A DNA stretch of 64,000 nt from Nonlabens ulvanivorans. Lineage in GTDB: Bacteria > Bacteroidota > Bacteroidia > Flavobacteriales > Flavobacteriaceae. Positions 26,233 through 34,805 of this stretch are shown here, piece after piece (the first letter of the stretch is position 1; each line of letters opens with the position of its first letter). The notes under the pieces were generated by a model. The model saw nothing but the letters and a program-made list of their open reading frames with translations. It was not told the origin of the DNA and made no database searches. The translations under genes were made by a program, and so were the position numbers. The DNA is taken from assembly GCF_000732625.1 (NCBI RefSeq), contig NZ_JPJI01000026.1, forward strand, positions 186,001 through 250,000, in the 5' to 3' direction.

Positions 26233-29200
26233 TTATCTATTCAAAATTGAAAAAACAAATTGCATTCCTCTGAAATGTCCAGAAGGGCTATTAGTTGTTT
26301 GATCATAAGTATGTTGTTTCAATTGGTACATCAATAGTTGATTTGTTTCCTTTAAGTATTTCTCTAATAAATCAGTCCTGAAATAATGAAAGTTTTCTGA
26401 GTTCAGTCCATATTCAGAATAATATTCTTTAAAACACTCGGAAAGATTAGAATCTAATATTTTTGTTCTAGCAGAATCTACCGTTAAGTCTAAGTGTTTC
26501 CCTAAATTAACAGCAGGAATGTCACACCTTAATGATGTAATTTCTTTAGAATCTGTTTCCCATAAGAAATCCATTAAAGTTGCTTGATAATCAAAATTAC
26601 AGTTTTCATAAACCGTTTCATCCGTATCAATTTCAATATCCTCGCGATTATATCTTTGCGACATCAAAGTATCAAAAACGCTTGGTTCCTTGACTTCTTC
26701 ATTTACCGTTGTCAACGGTATATTGTGATTACTTTTATGAGCTACCGGTATCGTATCTGCCCAATATAATTCACCAAAGTAAACGTTAGAAATGGACTCG
26801 CCTCCATGCAATTCAAATTTCCAATCAAACTCTCTATTTTCAATCTGATCTATAAATTCTAAAACCTGATCTTTATTAACGAAATAAGAGTTTGCCTGTA
26901 TCCATGATCTTGTGTTGTATTGTTCGTCTAATTTCTGATCTATAAATGCAGATAACAAAGTATATTCATCCTTATTATATAAAGAACTTAAAATGTCATA
27001 ATTAGTTTCAGATATCCACGTATTATCGCCCGGTTTGCGGTTGATAAAAAAATTAGTCTCTATTACTTTATTATCGATTTTAACATGAACATCATAACTA
27101 GGTTCAATTTCTGTATCACTTAATCTTTCATAATATTTGTCATAGCCTCCATAATTGCTCCACACACCCAATTTATTTTGACTAAGTAAATAACCAGCAT
27201 AATTAAAATATGCCATCCACGAATATTTCTTACCAAGACGATCAATCTTCTTATTAACGCCAATTATATTAGATCCTTTATAGAAGGAGTATTCTCTTTT
27301 AGACAAACCTTCTTCTTCACTTACATATCCAAGTCTAAGAATTTCTTTATAAATATTTGCTGTATTTTCTAATCTAGATTCATGATTTAAATTATCTAAC
27401 CTCGGTATAGTATAGTGAACAAAATCTCCTGCTAATGGATCTGGATTTGGACTTAAATGCCATTGACTTGTTGAAGCAACTAATTCTCTATCTTGATCAT
27501 CAATCTCAAACCAATCATTTTTAACGAAATGATATTCACGTAATCTTGCTAAACTTTTTTTATCTAACTCAAAAACTCCCTTTAAAATTGAAAGATCAAT
27601 TATATGTTTATATGAATCAATAACTATATAATTGTATGTTGGTTTTTCTGGATCTTCTGCAAACTGCAAATCATATAAAACAGATCCCAATTCACCCAAA
27701 TGATTATCAACAAATGATTTATCATTTTGTAAACGTAAACAGACACCATAACATACAAGTGCTAATCGTTCCTTGATGTAGAAACTATTAGAGTCTGAAT
27801 ATTCCTTTATATAACCTAACAACAAATCTGGATAATTGGAGAAATAACGCAATAGAAAACGAGTACTCTTATCTCTTAAATCTCTTATCGTTGTCTCGTT
27901 CAGCCATATAACTAATTCTATAATAATAGAATCCTTTTCATTTCCTTCTAATTCATCTGAGTTTTTAATAAAGTAGAGTAAGAACTCATTATAATCATAA
28001 TGATTATTGTAGATATGAAATGTCCAAGTAAAATCTAAATTATAATTTGAAAGTTTGGTCAACACATCTCTTATGAAAAGGAAGTTTATATTAGAGTCTA
28101 AATCGTAAAATGTAATCGAAGTGTCATTTATTAATGTCCTTATTTCTTTTATTGAAAACTCAGCTTCCTTAAGCAATGAAACGAACTCTTGATATTTATC
28201 TGATTGTTTAGATCTTTGTAAATTTAGTAATGTAAATTTCTTAACAACGTCGAGAGAGATATAATCGGTAAACAATAAAGAACTGGCTTCACTTTTGGCT
28301 ATTAAGAATTTTAAAATATCATCTTTTAATTTGTGATACGATCCAGAATTACCTAAAATAAAATTTTGGAAAAATTCTGAATTTACAATAGCATCCACAT
28401 TGTCATAAGTCTCTATTAATCTATTCGCTAATAAATATCCTCCAACTTCTTCCTGTGTATGTACGACAACATCTCTGTTGTCTTTATTTTCATCTAAATA
28501 AATCAAGTATTCTTGCAATATTTCATAGCCAATAGAGCCTACGATATTATCAATAAATCTCCCTTGCATCTTTTCAAAAAATTCCATTTTTGGAACATAA
28601 GCTTTTATTTCATCTAACATTGCTTGAGAAACAAGAGCTATACCATCAGAAACTTGATCTACTGTTGGAAGGTTTAATTTTTGAAATGTCTTATTTGATA
28701 AATTAGAAACATACATATCAAACACTTGTGTAAAACCTTCTAAGCCCAATAAAGGGTCAACCATGTTAGCTTTATCTCCATTTAGCATTTGACAATACAG
28801 ATCGAGAAATAAAGGTGTTTTAAAAAAGAATTTATCAGACTCTATTAAAATATCTGTATTTATTTTATAATCAATAAAATATTTTTGAATTAGTTCATTT
28901 AATTTACTTCCGTCAAATCCTTTAAGTTCAATCTGCTCATAAGGTAAATTATTATCTGCCCAAATTCTAGGGATATATGAGGTACGCAATGTTGCTACTA
29001 AATATAAGTGTGGAAAAGACTTAAGTGTCTCTACAAAAGAGTCCAAGCTCTTGATCCACATTTGACTAAAACCTTCATTTGCGTAACTAGTTTCATTTAA
29101 ACCGTCAAAAATTAAAGATACACGTGTGTTATTTTTCTTAGCGTATTTATTGAGCTTTTTCAAAACTTCTTCTATCCTATAATTATCAGGTATTAAAAGA

Positions 29201-30018
29201 TTATTCATGAAAATTTTATCAAAACTATCTGGATCTCCGCTAAAAGATTTTCCACTAATAATTATTGCAGGTTTTTCTTTTTTAGTTAACTCATTATAAA
29301 TAAATGCTGAAAAATTGGATTTGCCCATTCCTGCATTACCATGGATAAATTTTAATTGATTACTTTTTTGTTGATTAATTAATCCATTAACGATTGCTAT
29401 TTGGTTAACGATTTCAGATAACCTTCTAAATACAATCACAACGGAAAAACTATCCGTAGGTTCATACTCTATAAAACGATGTTCTTGACCGTATTCCTTA
29501 AGCCTTTGAAAATTAAAACCTTCCGAAACTTTAAGATTTGTATTATCAATTAAATTAAGCTGAATTGGAAGTGTTAATTTTTCAGAATCGATAATTCTCT
29601 CATTCGACTCAATCTTAGATAGTAATTTTTTACAGGTTTTTAATAAAAACTCGAGTTGTACAAACTGTTTTGAATTTTGATTTAATTCAATTTTTTCTAT
29701 TTTCAGTAAGCTCTTTAGATTAGTATACTCTTTTTTAAAATCTTCAATCCATTCTTTAAGAACCCTAAGTTCATTTGATAAATAGCCAAAATGCGCTTGA
29801 TTTAAAAGTATTTCATTTATTAAAGCTTGACCTGAATTTTTGTCTTGATCTACAAATAGGTTTTCGTTATATTTAAAGGTGAATTCAGAAGAATAGTGTT
29901 TTGTATGTAACTCCTCAAAAAACTCATTTGTAATTTTAAATGGTTTTCTGAATATCTTAAAGTTGTTAATAATATTTAATTGAAACCATCCCGAAAAAAC
30001 ACTTTTATTCTTTGTCAT
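26233..30018 (-). CDS. Large STAND/NACHT-like NTPase, candidate Avs-type phage sensor
   Basis: A 1261-residue protein. The N-terminal 190 residues hold the motif VFSGWFQLNI (7-16) and a helical region; the NTPase follows with Walker A GNAGMGKS (227-234) and Walker B VSLIFDGLNE (300-309), the NACHT-type acidic pattern. The rest is long and helical, as in the sensor halves of STAND immune proteins; the segment NKKIDRLGKKYSWMAYFNYA resembles a stretch that I recall from large Avs-like proteins. No nuclease or TIR domain is obvious at the N-terminus, so the effector may be the small membrane protein encoded upstream, whose gene overlaps this start by 14 bases. Confidence 0.8.
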   Translation of the reverse strand: MTKNKSVFSGWFQLNIINNFKIFRKPFKITNEFFEELHTKHYSSEFTFKYNENLFVDQDKNSGQALINEILLNQAHFGYLSNELRVLKEWIEDFKKEYTNLKSLLKIEKIELNQNSKQFVQLEFLLKTCKKLLSKIESNERIIDSEKLTLPIQLNLIDNTNLKVSEGFNFQRLKEYGQEHRFIEYEPTDSFSVVIVFRRLSEIVNQIAIVNGLINQQKSNQLKFIHGNAGMGKSNFSAFIYNELTKKEKPAIIISGKSFSGDPDSFDKIFMNNLLIPDNYRIEEVLKKLNKYAKKNNTRVSLIFDGLNETSYANEGFSQMWIKSLDSFVETLKSFPHLYLVATLRTSYIPRIWADNNLPYEQIELKGFDGSKLNELIQKYFIDYKINTDILIESDKFFFKTPLFLDLYCQMLNGDKANMVDPLLGLEGFTQVFDMYVSNLSNKTFQKLNLPTVDQVSDGIALVSQAMLDEIKAYVPKMEFFEKMQGRFIDNIVGSIGYEILQEYLIYLDENKDNRDVVVHTQEEVGGYLLANRLIETYDNVDAIVNSEFFQNFILGNSGSYHKLKDDILKFLIAKSEASSLLFTDYISLDVVKKFTLLNLQRSKQSDKYQEFVSLLKEAEFSIKEIRTLINDTSITFYDLDSNINFLFIRDVLTKLSNYNLDFTWTFHIYNNHYDYNEFLLYFIKNSDELEGNEKDSIIIELVIWLNETTIRDLRDKSTRFLLRYFSNYPDLLLGYIKEYSDSNSFYIKERLALVCYGVCLRLQNDKSFVDNHLGELGSVLYDLQFAEDPEKPTYNYIVIDSYKHIIDLSILKGVFELDKKSLARLREYHFVKNDWFEIDDQDRELVASTSQWHLSPNPDPLAGDFVHYTIPRLDNLNHESRLENTANIYKEILRLGYVSEEEGLSKREYSFYKGSNIIGVNKKIDRLGKKYSWMAYFNYAGYLLSQNKLGVWSNYGGYDKYYERLSDTEIEPSYDVHVKIDNKVIETNFFINRKPGDNTWISETNYDILSSLYNKDEYTLLSAFIDQKLDEQYNTRSWIQANSYFVNKDQVLEFIDQIENREFDWKFELHGGESISNVYFGELYWADTIPVAHKSNHNIPLTTVNEEVKEPSVFDTLMSQRYNREDIEIDTDETVYENCNFDYQATLMDFLWETDSKEITSLRCDIPAVNLGKHLDLTVDSARTKILDSNLSECFKEYYSEYGLNSENFHYFRTDLLEKYLKETNQLLMYQLKQHTYDQTTNSPSGHFRGMQFVFSILNR

Positions 30019-30388
30019 AATGATTAGTTTGAATATTAATTGTGAACCAACCAGAAAAGATATTCTTTGCGTTAATTACTTTTTGAGGTTTTAAGACATT
30101 AAATTCTATAAGTAAACAAATCAACAATATTATCAGGGCTACAGCAATACCCAACCAATTTATTCCACTTCCAAACTTATTTACAAGCCAGCCAGATATA
30201 GCTTTTACAGTTTCACCATATTTCTCGCCGATTTCTGCATAATTAGGTTCCGCCTCTGTTGGAATATCAGCATTATTTAACTCAATGAACATATATGTTA
30301 CACTAGCAAAACCAGCAATACGATATAATCGTTTTCTACGAATTAACCATTTTACAACGATTACTATTATATCCAAAAATCTTTTCAT
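30005..30388 (-). CDS. Small two-TM membrane protein, probable partner of the STAND NTPase
   Basis: A 127-residue product from the ATG at 30388 (MKRFLDIIVIVVKWLIRRKR); the ORF extends to 30433 inside hsdS, which is unlikely. Hydrophobic segments lie at about 4-14/25-35 and about 80-100 (WLGIAVALIILLICLLIEF). The last 20 residues contain KNIFSGWFTINIQTN, nearly the same as the start of the next protein (KNKSVFSGWFQLNI). The gene overlaps the STAND gene by 14 bases, pointing to tight co-expression. Possible membrane effector released or clustered by the STAND sensor; inference. Confidence 0.75.
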   Translation of the reverse strand: MKRFLDIIVIVVKWLIRRKRLYRIAGFASVTYMFIELNNADIPTEAEPNYAEIGEKYGETVKAISGWLVNKFGSGINWLGIAVALIILLICLLIEFNVLKPQKVINAKNIFSGWFTINIQTNHYDKE

Positions 30389-30398
30389 AAATCTTTTT

Positions 30399-31730
30399 CT
30401 AACAAACCCTAACCTTCCCAGTAACAACACCATTAATCAAACTACTCTTATACTCCTTTAACTTCTCGATCTCTTGCTGCTTTAATGCTATAGCCGTTTC
30501 TATCTTTTGTGAAGCGGTTTCTATATAAACTAAAATCTCTTTTTGTTCATTTTTTGGAGGAACTGCAACATGAATATCAAATAAATCAGAGGTGTACAAT
30601 CTTATTAAGCCTTCAACTATTCCTGTAGCTCTACAAATAAATTCTTTAATGTATTGTGGATTTCTAAAAAGTAATTCTAAGAACTTTAAATCTTCAATAA
30701 TCCCTTTAGAATAATAAACCGCATAATCTGGACTTACAATTCCATCATAATCAATATTACTTTTAAAGAAAACTCCAAGATGAGCCTTTAATTTATTGAA
30801 AACCAAATCATTCTTTTTAACAATTTTATTGCCTTCATTATTTTGAGCAACTTCCGCCTTAGAATGGAATTCTGAACGAACAACTAATCCATGTATTTGA
30901 CTCATCATCAAAAGCGGTTCTTCACCATCTTTTGAACGCTCTGTTCTTTCCTCCAATAAGTGTTTGACACGCTTCACTTCCCAATGCTCCGGAATCTCCC
31001 CAATCCACTCCACACCAGAATCTTTCATTGTTACACGATCATCTAAACCACGAATCACGGCTTTGTGTATTAAGATTTGTTTGCGCTCTTTAAGCAAACT
31101 GATTTGTTGCTCTTTAATGGCAATAGCATCCTCTATTTTGCTGGTTTTATCGTCTAAAAATTGGGCGATGGCGGTTTGTTCTGGAAGTGGTGGAATTGGT
31201 AAACTTATATTTCCTAAAATTGTTCTACTAATTCTTTTCATAATTGCACCTCTTGCTTTATTTTCTGTATGAGTAAAATACTGAGGCGAATTCATAACAT
31301 AAACTAAAAAACTTCTATTAAACTCTAGATCTGCTCGTAATACACATACATCTACAGAAACAATAGTTTTTTTATCAAATTTTGGTGCTAAACAACATCT
31401 TCCTATAGGTAAATTTAATCTTGAAATTAAAATATCATTTTCAAAAATTTCCGTACAATTTAATTTGGCAAATGTTTTATTAGAGATAAACGTTCTTTCT
31501 TTATCATAAAACTTAAGTTCTCTAATATTTCCAGTAGTAAAATAGTAAACTTCATTACTACCAATATCTTTACTTTCTATCCAATCTCCATCAATAAAAA
31601 TTGAATCTTTATTTTTATAAAAGAATTTAATTTTTCTTGTTTCCCAATGTTCAGGAATTTCTCCCAACCATTCTACTCCAGAATCTTTATACTTCTCGTA
31701 ACGCTGTAATTTATTTTCAACTTCTATCAT
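30399..31730 (-). CDS. hsdS: Type I restriction-modification specificity subunit (HsdS)
   Basis: A 443-residue specificity subunit with two target-recognition domains, each introduced by the same phrase (GVEWLGEIPEHWE near residue 18, GVEWIGEIPEHWE near 240) and each followed by a conserved helix (PLPEQTAIAQFLDDKTSKIE and PKNEQKEILVYIETASQKIE). The second domain is GxE-type and each half-site would be read by one TRD. Its start overlaps the hsdM stop by one base. The target sequence cannot be predicted from the protein alone. Confidence 0.97.
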   Translation of the reverse strand: MIEVENKLQRYEKYKDSGVEWLGEIPEHWETRKIKFFYKNKDSIFIDGDWIESKDIGSNEVYYFTTGNIRELKFYDKERTFISNKTFAKLNCTEIFENDILISRLNLPIGRCCLAPKFDKKTIVSVDVCVLRADLEFNRSFLVYVMNSPQYFTHTENKARGAIMKRISRTILGNISLPIPPLPEQTAIAQFLDDKTSKIEDAIAIKEQQISLLKERKQILIHKAVIRGLDDRVTMKDSGVEWIGEIPEHWEVKRVKHLLEERTERSKDGEEPLLMMSQIHGLVVRSEFHSKAEVAQNNEGNKIVKKNDLVFNKLKAHLGVFFKSNIDYDGIVSPDYAVYYSKGIIEDLKFLELLFRNPQYIKEFICRATGIVEGLIRLYTSDLFDIHVAVPPKNEQKEILVYIETASQKIETAIALKQQEIEKLKEYKSSLINGVVTGKVRVC

Positions 31731-34117
31731 TACACCAAGTTTAAAATTTCAGCAATTAAACCATCGCTTTGTTTTTCTAAGTCTAAAATATCTTTGGTAA
31801 CGTCTTCTACGTTACGCAATGGCGCATGCTTGTAAAAGTATTTGTTAAAGCTAATTTCGTAACCAATTTTGGTAGCGTCTAGGTTCATCCAAGCTTCTGG
31901 TACGTGTGGTTTTACTTCGCGTAAAAAGTAGCTATGTATGTTGTCTTTAAGTGGTACGTTTTCTGTATCGCGCAAGTCGCTTTCGGTCTCGTAGGTGATG
32001 TAGGTGTTTTTACTGGCAGATTGCTTCGCTCCTGCGTCGCTCGCAATGACGGTTTCATAAGAATAATAACCAAAATCTGCCAATTCTTCTTCTTTACAGT
32101 CTAGGTGTGCTAAAAGCTGGTTTAGTTTATCACCAGATAGTTTTTCTACTTTTTTTATCACTTTTTCAGCGGTAGCATCGTACCAACTTACCGCATTTAA
32201 AATGGCTTTTTTATCGCTCGCGCTTATATTTAGTTCCTGCTTTTTAATCGTAGCATCTACTAATTTTTTAAACTCGTTAAAGTCATTGTATTCATCTTCA
32301 CCTATAGCTTTGAGTAACACAGTTCCTGCTTTTACTAGGTTTAAATGCTTTTGCCATGTAGCAGGCTTGGTGAGTTTGGTTTTATTTGCAGATGATAGGT
32401 TCAACTCGTTTTTATCGCACCATTCCAGTAATTCGGTAGCGTGTTGTTTAGGGTTGGTGTATATACGTTCTCCGTAGGTTTCAAACGCATATTGCATGGG
32501 TTCTTGTAACACACGATCATAACGCAAGCTCTCGATACGTTCTGGTGTAAATTGTGCTTTCAGGCGTTTTGGTCGTTCTATCGTCGCTTTATAGTAGCCA
32601 AAATCTTCATTTTCAAAAATTTGACTAGCAAGAGGTTGGTTTTCAGTTCGCTTTCGCGAAAGCGAACTCATATACACACTTGTTATTTCTTTTACATGCT
32701 CTGGTGCAAATTCACAGTTCTTATTTCCTAAGTTTTTGCGCAGTTTGCGGTACAGCTGTCCAGCGTCTATGAGTTGTACTTTACCTTTACGGTCAGTCGC
32801 TTTATTATTGCTCAAGATCCAAATGTAGGTGGTAATACCTGTATTATAAAACAGGTTATTAGGTAATTGTACAATAGCTTCCAGCCAGTCGTTTTCTATG
32901 ATATAACGACGTATGTTGCTCTCGCCACCACCAGCATCACCAGTAAATAAACTACTACCGTTATGTACTGAGGCGATGCGAGTACCAGCTGGACTTTGAG
33001 ATAGGGATTTCATTTTATCTACCATTTCCATAAGAAATAGTAATTGTCCATCGCTAGAACGTGGAATGGCATCTACCTCTTCTTCTACATCCCAATAATT
33101 TTTAAGACTGATCTTAAATCGTGGATCAATGACGTCTTTGCCATCCTTAATATATTTTTGCTCACTGCTCCAGGACTTTCCATAAGGTGGATTAGATAAC
33201 ATGAAGTCAAAGGTCTTTCCTGCAAACTCATCTGTAGAAAGTGTAGAGCCTACTTTTATGTTCTCTGGATCGTTGCCTTTAATCATCATGTCTGACTTAC
33301 AGATGGCATAGGTCTCGTCATTTATTTCTTTACCAAAAAGGTATACATCACCAGTGGCACGTATGGCGCCTTCTTCATCTTTGATAAAATTTTGACTCTC
33401 GGTAAGCATTCCACCACTACCACAGGCAGGATCATAGATGGTCATGACTTCTGGTAAATTATCTTTAATAGGATCAAAAATGATGTGCGTCATCAGGTCG
33501 ATTACCTCACGTGGTGTGAAGTGTTCACCAGCCTCTTCATTATTCTCCTCATTAAATTTTCTAATGAGTTCTTCAAACACATAACCCATTCCTAGGTTAG
33601 AGAGTGCTGGTAGTTTGCGGCCTTCTGGATCTTCTTTTTCAAAAGGCGTTAAGTTTATGTACGGCGATGTGAACTTTTCTAACACATCTAGCAGCACATC
33701 TTTGGTCGCCATGTGACGCACCTGACTGCGCAGTTTAAATTTCTCAATGATTTCCTTTACATTAGGACTGAAACCGTTCAGGTAATCTTCAAAATTTGCT
33801 TGTAGTATTTGCTGGCTATTTGTCGCAGTATCTTTTAACTTCTGTAAGGTATAGGTACTGGTATTATAAAATACATATCCAGAGGCTTCTCGCAGTCCTA
33901 CTTCATCCCATTCTGTAAAGCCAGCTTCATCACGTTGAAAAGCCAGTTCTTCTAACACGGCATCTTTAGTAGGTTCTAATAGTGCATCTAGACGTCGCAA
34001 TACGATCATAGGTAATATCACGTCGCGGTATTTACCGCGCACGTAAACGTCACGCAGGCAGTCGTCTGCAATGGACCAAATGAAGGATACTAATTTATTG
34101 TGGGATGATTTATTCAT
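31730..34117 (-). CDS. hsdM: Type I restriction-modification methyltransferase (HsdM)
   Basis: A 795-residue adenine-N6 methyltransferase. N-terminal HsdM_N helices (VRGKYRDVILPMIVLRRLDALLE), SAM motif I YDPACGSGGML and catalytic NPPY in MLSNPPYGKSW, then a long C-terminal extension. Near residues 689-700 the frame runs through a GC-rich stretch (32019-32052) read as VIASDAGAKQSAS, which matches a dispersed palindromic repeat (see findings). Palindrome GCTTTCGCGAAAGC occurs at 32650, read as LSRKR. hsdS follows with a one-base overlap. Confidence 0.97.
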   Translation of the reverse strand: MNKSSHNKLVSFIWSIADDCLRDVYVRGKYRDVILPMIVLRRLDALLEPTKDAVLEELAFQRDEAGFTEWDEVGLREASGYVFYNTSTYTLQKLKDTATNSQQILQANFEDYLNGFSPNVKEIIEKFKLRSQVRHMATKDVLLDVLEKFTSPYINLTPFEKEDPEGRKLPALSNLGMGYVFEELIRKFNEENNEEAGEHFTPREVIDLMTHIIFDPIKDNLPEVMTIYDPACGSGGMLTESQNFIKDEEGAIRATGDVYLFGKEINDETYAICKSDMMIKGNDPENIKVGSTLSTDEFAGKTFDFMLSNPPYGKSWSSEQKYIKDGKDVIDPRFKISLKNYWDVEEEVDAIPRSSDGQLLFLMEMVDKMKSLSQSPAGTRIASVHNGSSLFTGDAGGGESNIRRYIIENDWLEAIVQLPNNLFYNTGITTYIWILSNNKATDRKGKVQLIDAGQLYRKLRKNLGNKNCEFAPEHVKEITSVYMSSLSRKRTENQPLASQIFENEDFGYYKATIERPKRLKAQFTPERIESLRYDRVLQEPMQYAFETYGERIYTNPKQHATELLEWCDKNELNLSSANKTKLTKPATWQKHLNLVKAGTVLLKAIGEDEYNDFNEFKKLVDATIKKQELNISASDKKAILNAVSWYDATAEKVIKKVEKLSGDKLNQLLAHLDCKEEELADFGYYSYETVIASDAGAKQSASKNTYITYETESDLRDTENVPLKDNIHSYFLREVKPHVPEAWMNLDATKIGYEISFNKYFYKHAPLRNVEDVTKDILDLEKQSDGLIAEILNLV
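32019..32052 (-). repeat. REP-like palindromic element embedded in the hsdM reading frame
   Basis: On the minus strand it reads CGTCATTGCGAGCGACGC then AGGAGCGAAGCAATC, a form (GTCATTGCGAGC...GAAGCAATC) that I recall as a repeat dispersed in many bacterial genomes. It is far more GC rich than flanking hsdM and adds about 12 residues in frame. Confidence 0.6.
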
Positions 34118-34181
34118 AGGTTATAGTTCTGGTAGTGTAGTTCTCAAAGTTAGGGAATAAGGATGCATTAGACCTGATATT

Positions 34182-34796
34182 TTAGTGTGTTCTAAATGTA
34201 TTCATAGCTATTTTATGCGCGACCGCAAAGTGAATTTCAAAGCTTGCCAAAACATCATCATTTTCAATGGGTAAGTAAGCGATTTCACAATTTTGTAAAA
34301 ATTCGAAAATAGTCTGCGTGTCAATATGTTGGAAAAAGTCCTTTCTAGAACCTTTGTATGGGCTTTCTATATTTTTTAAATTATAAATGTCTTTACCTAT
34401 ACGATAAGCTAAAGTAGATGTAAAATGAGATTGAGTACGTAAATGTTGGTGCGTTCTATAAATACAACTTCTAGATATTCCTACATAGATAGGTTTGTCT
34501 TCATAGAGATAGATGTATGCTCCCTTAAAATCTTCCTTTGTGATTTTAGCTTCTTGTTTTCGATTTATTGAATGCTTTTTAAGATCAGGATGATATTTAT
34601 AGATTGTTCTTAATATTGGTTTATAGGTTAAGGCTTCATTACCAAAATATGAATTTGCCTTTATGATAAATGATTTCTCTCTCCAATGCGCGTTTAAATG
34701 CACAACATTTTCAAGTAAAGAATTAATATCGATTCTTTGCGTGCGTGACTTTGATAAAACATTTCTTATATCAGTTTTGTTATATTCTAGTTTCAT
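34182..34796 (-). CDS. GIY-YIG-fold protein
   Basis: A 204-residue protein with a GIY-YIG nuclease-like core: GAYIYLYEDKPIYVGISRSC (about 88-107) followed by RTHQHLRTQSH, which supplies the expected Arg and His, and a late Glu in LASFEIHFAVA. The N-terminal 85 residues are an extra region without known motif. It lies 10 bp behind the vWA gene and 65 bp ahead of hsdM, so belongs to the island transcription unit. Whether it cuts DNA is open. Confidence 0.75.
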   Translation of the reverse strand: MKLEYNKTDIRNVLSKSRTQRIDINSLLENVVHLNAHWREKSFIIKANSYFGNEALTYKPILRTIYKYHPDLKKHSINRKQEAKITKEDFKGAYIYLYEDKPIYVGISRSCIYRTHQHLRTQSHFTSTLAYRIGKDIYNLKNIESPYKGSRKDFFQHIDTQTIFEFLQNCEIAYLPIENDDVLASFEIHFAVAHKIAMNTFRTH

Positions 34797-34805
34797 ATTT
34801 TCTAA

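Noticed and set aside
30399-31730. Direct repeat GVEW(L/I)GEIPEHWE in hsdS as a novel repeat
   Set aside because: Normal two-domain layout of type I specificity subunits; each copy introduces one target-recognition domain.
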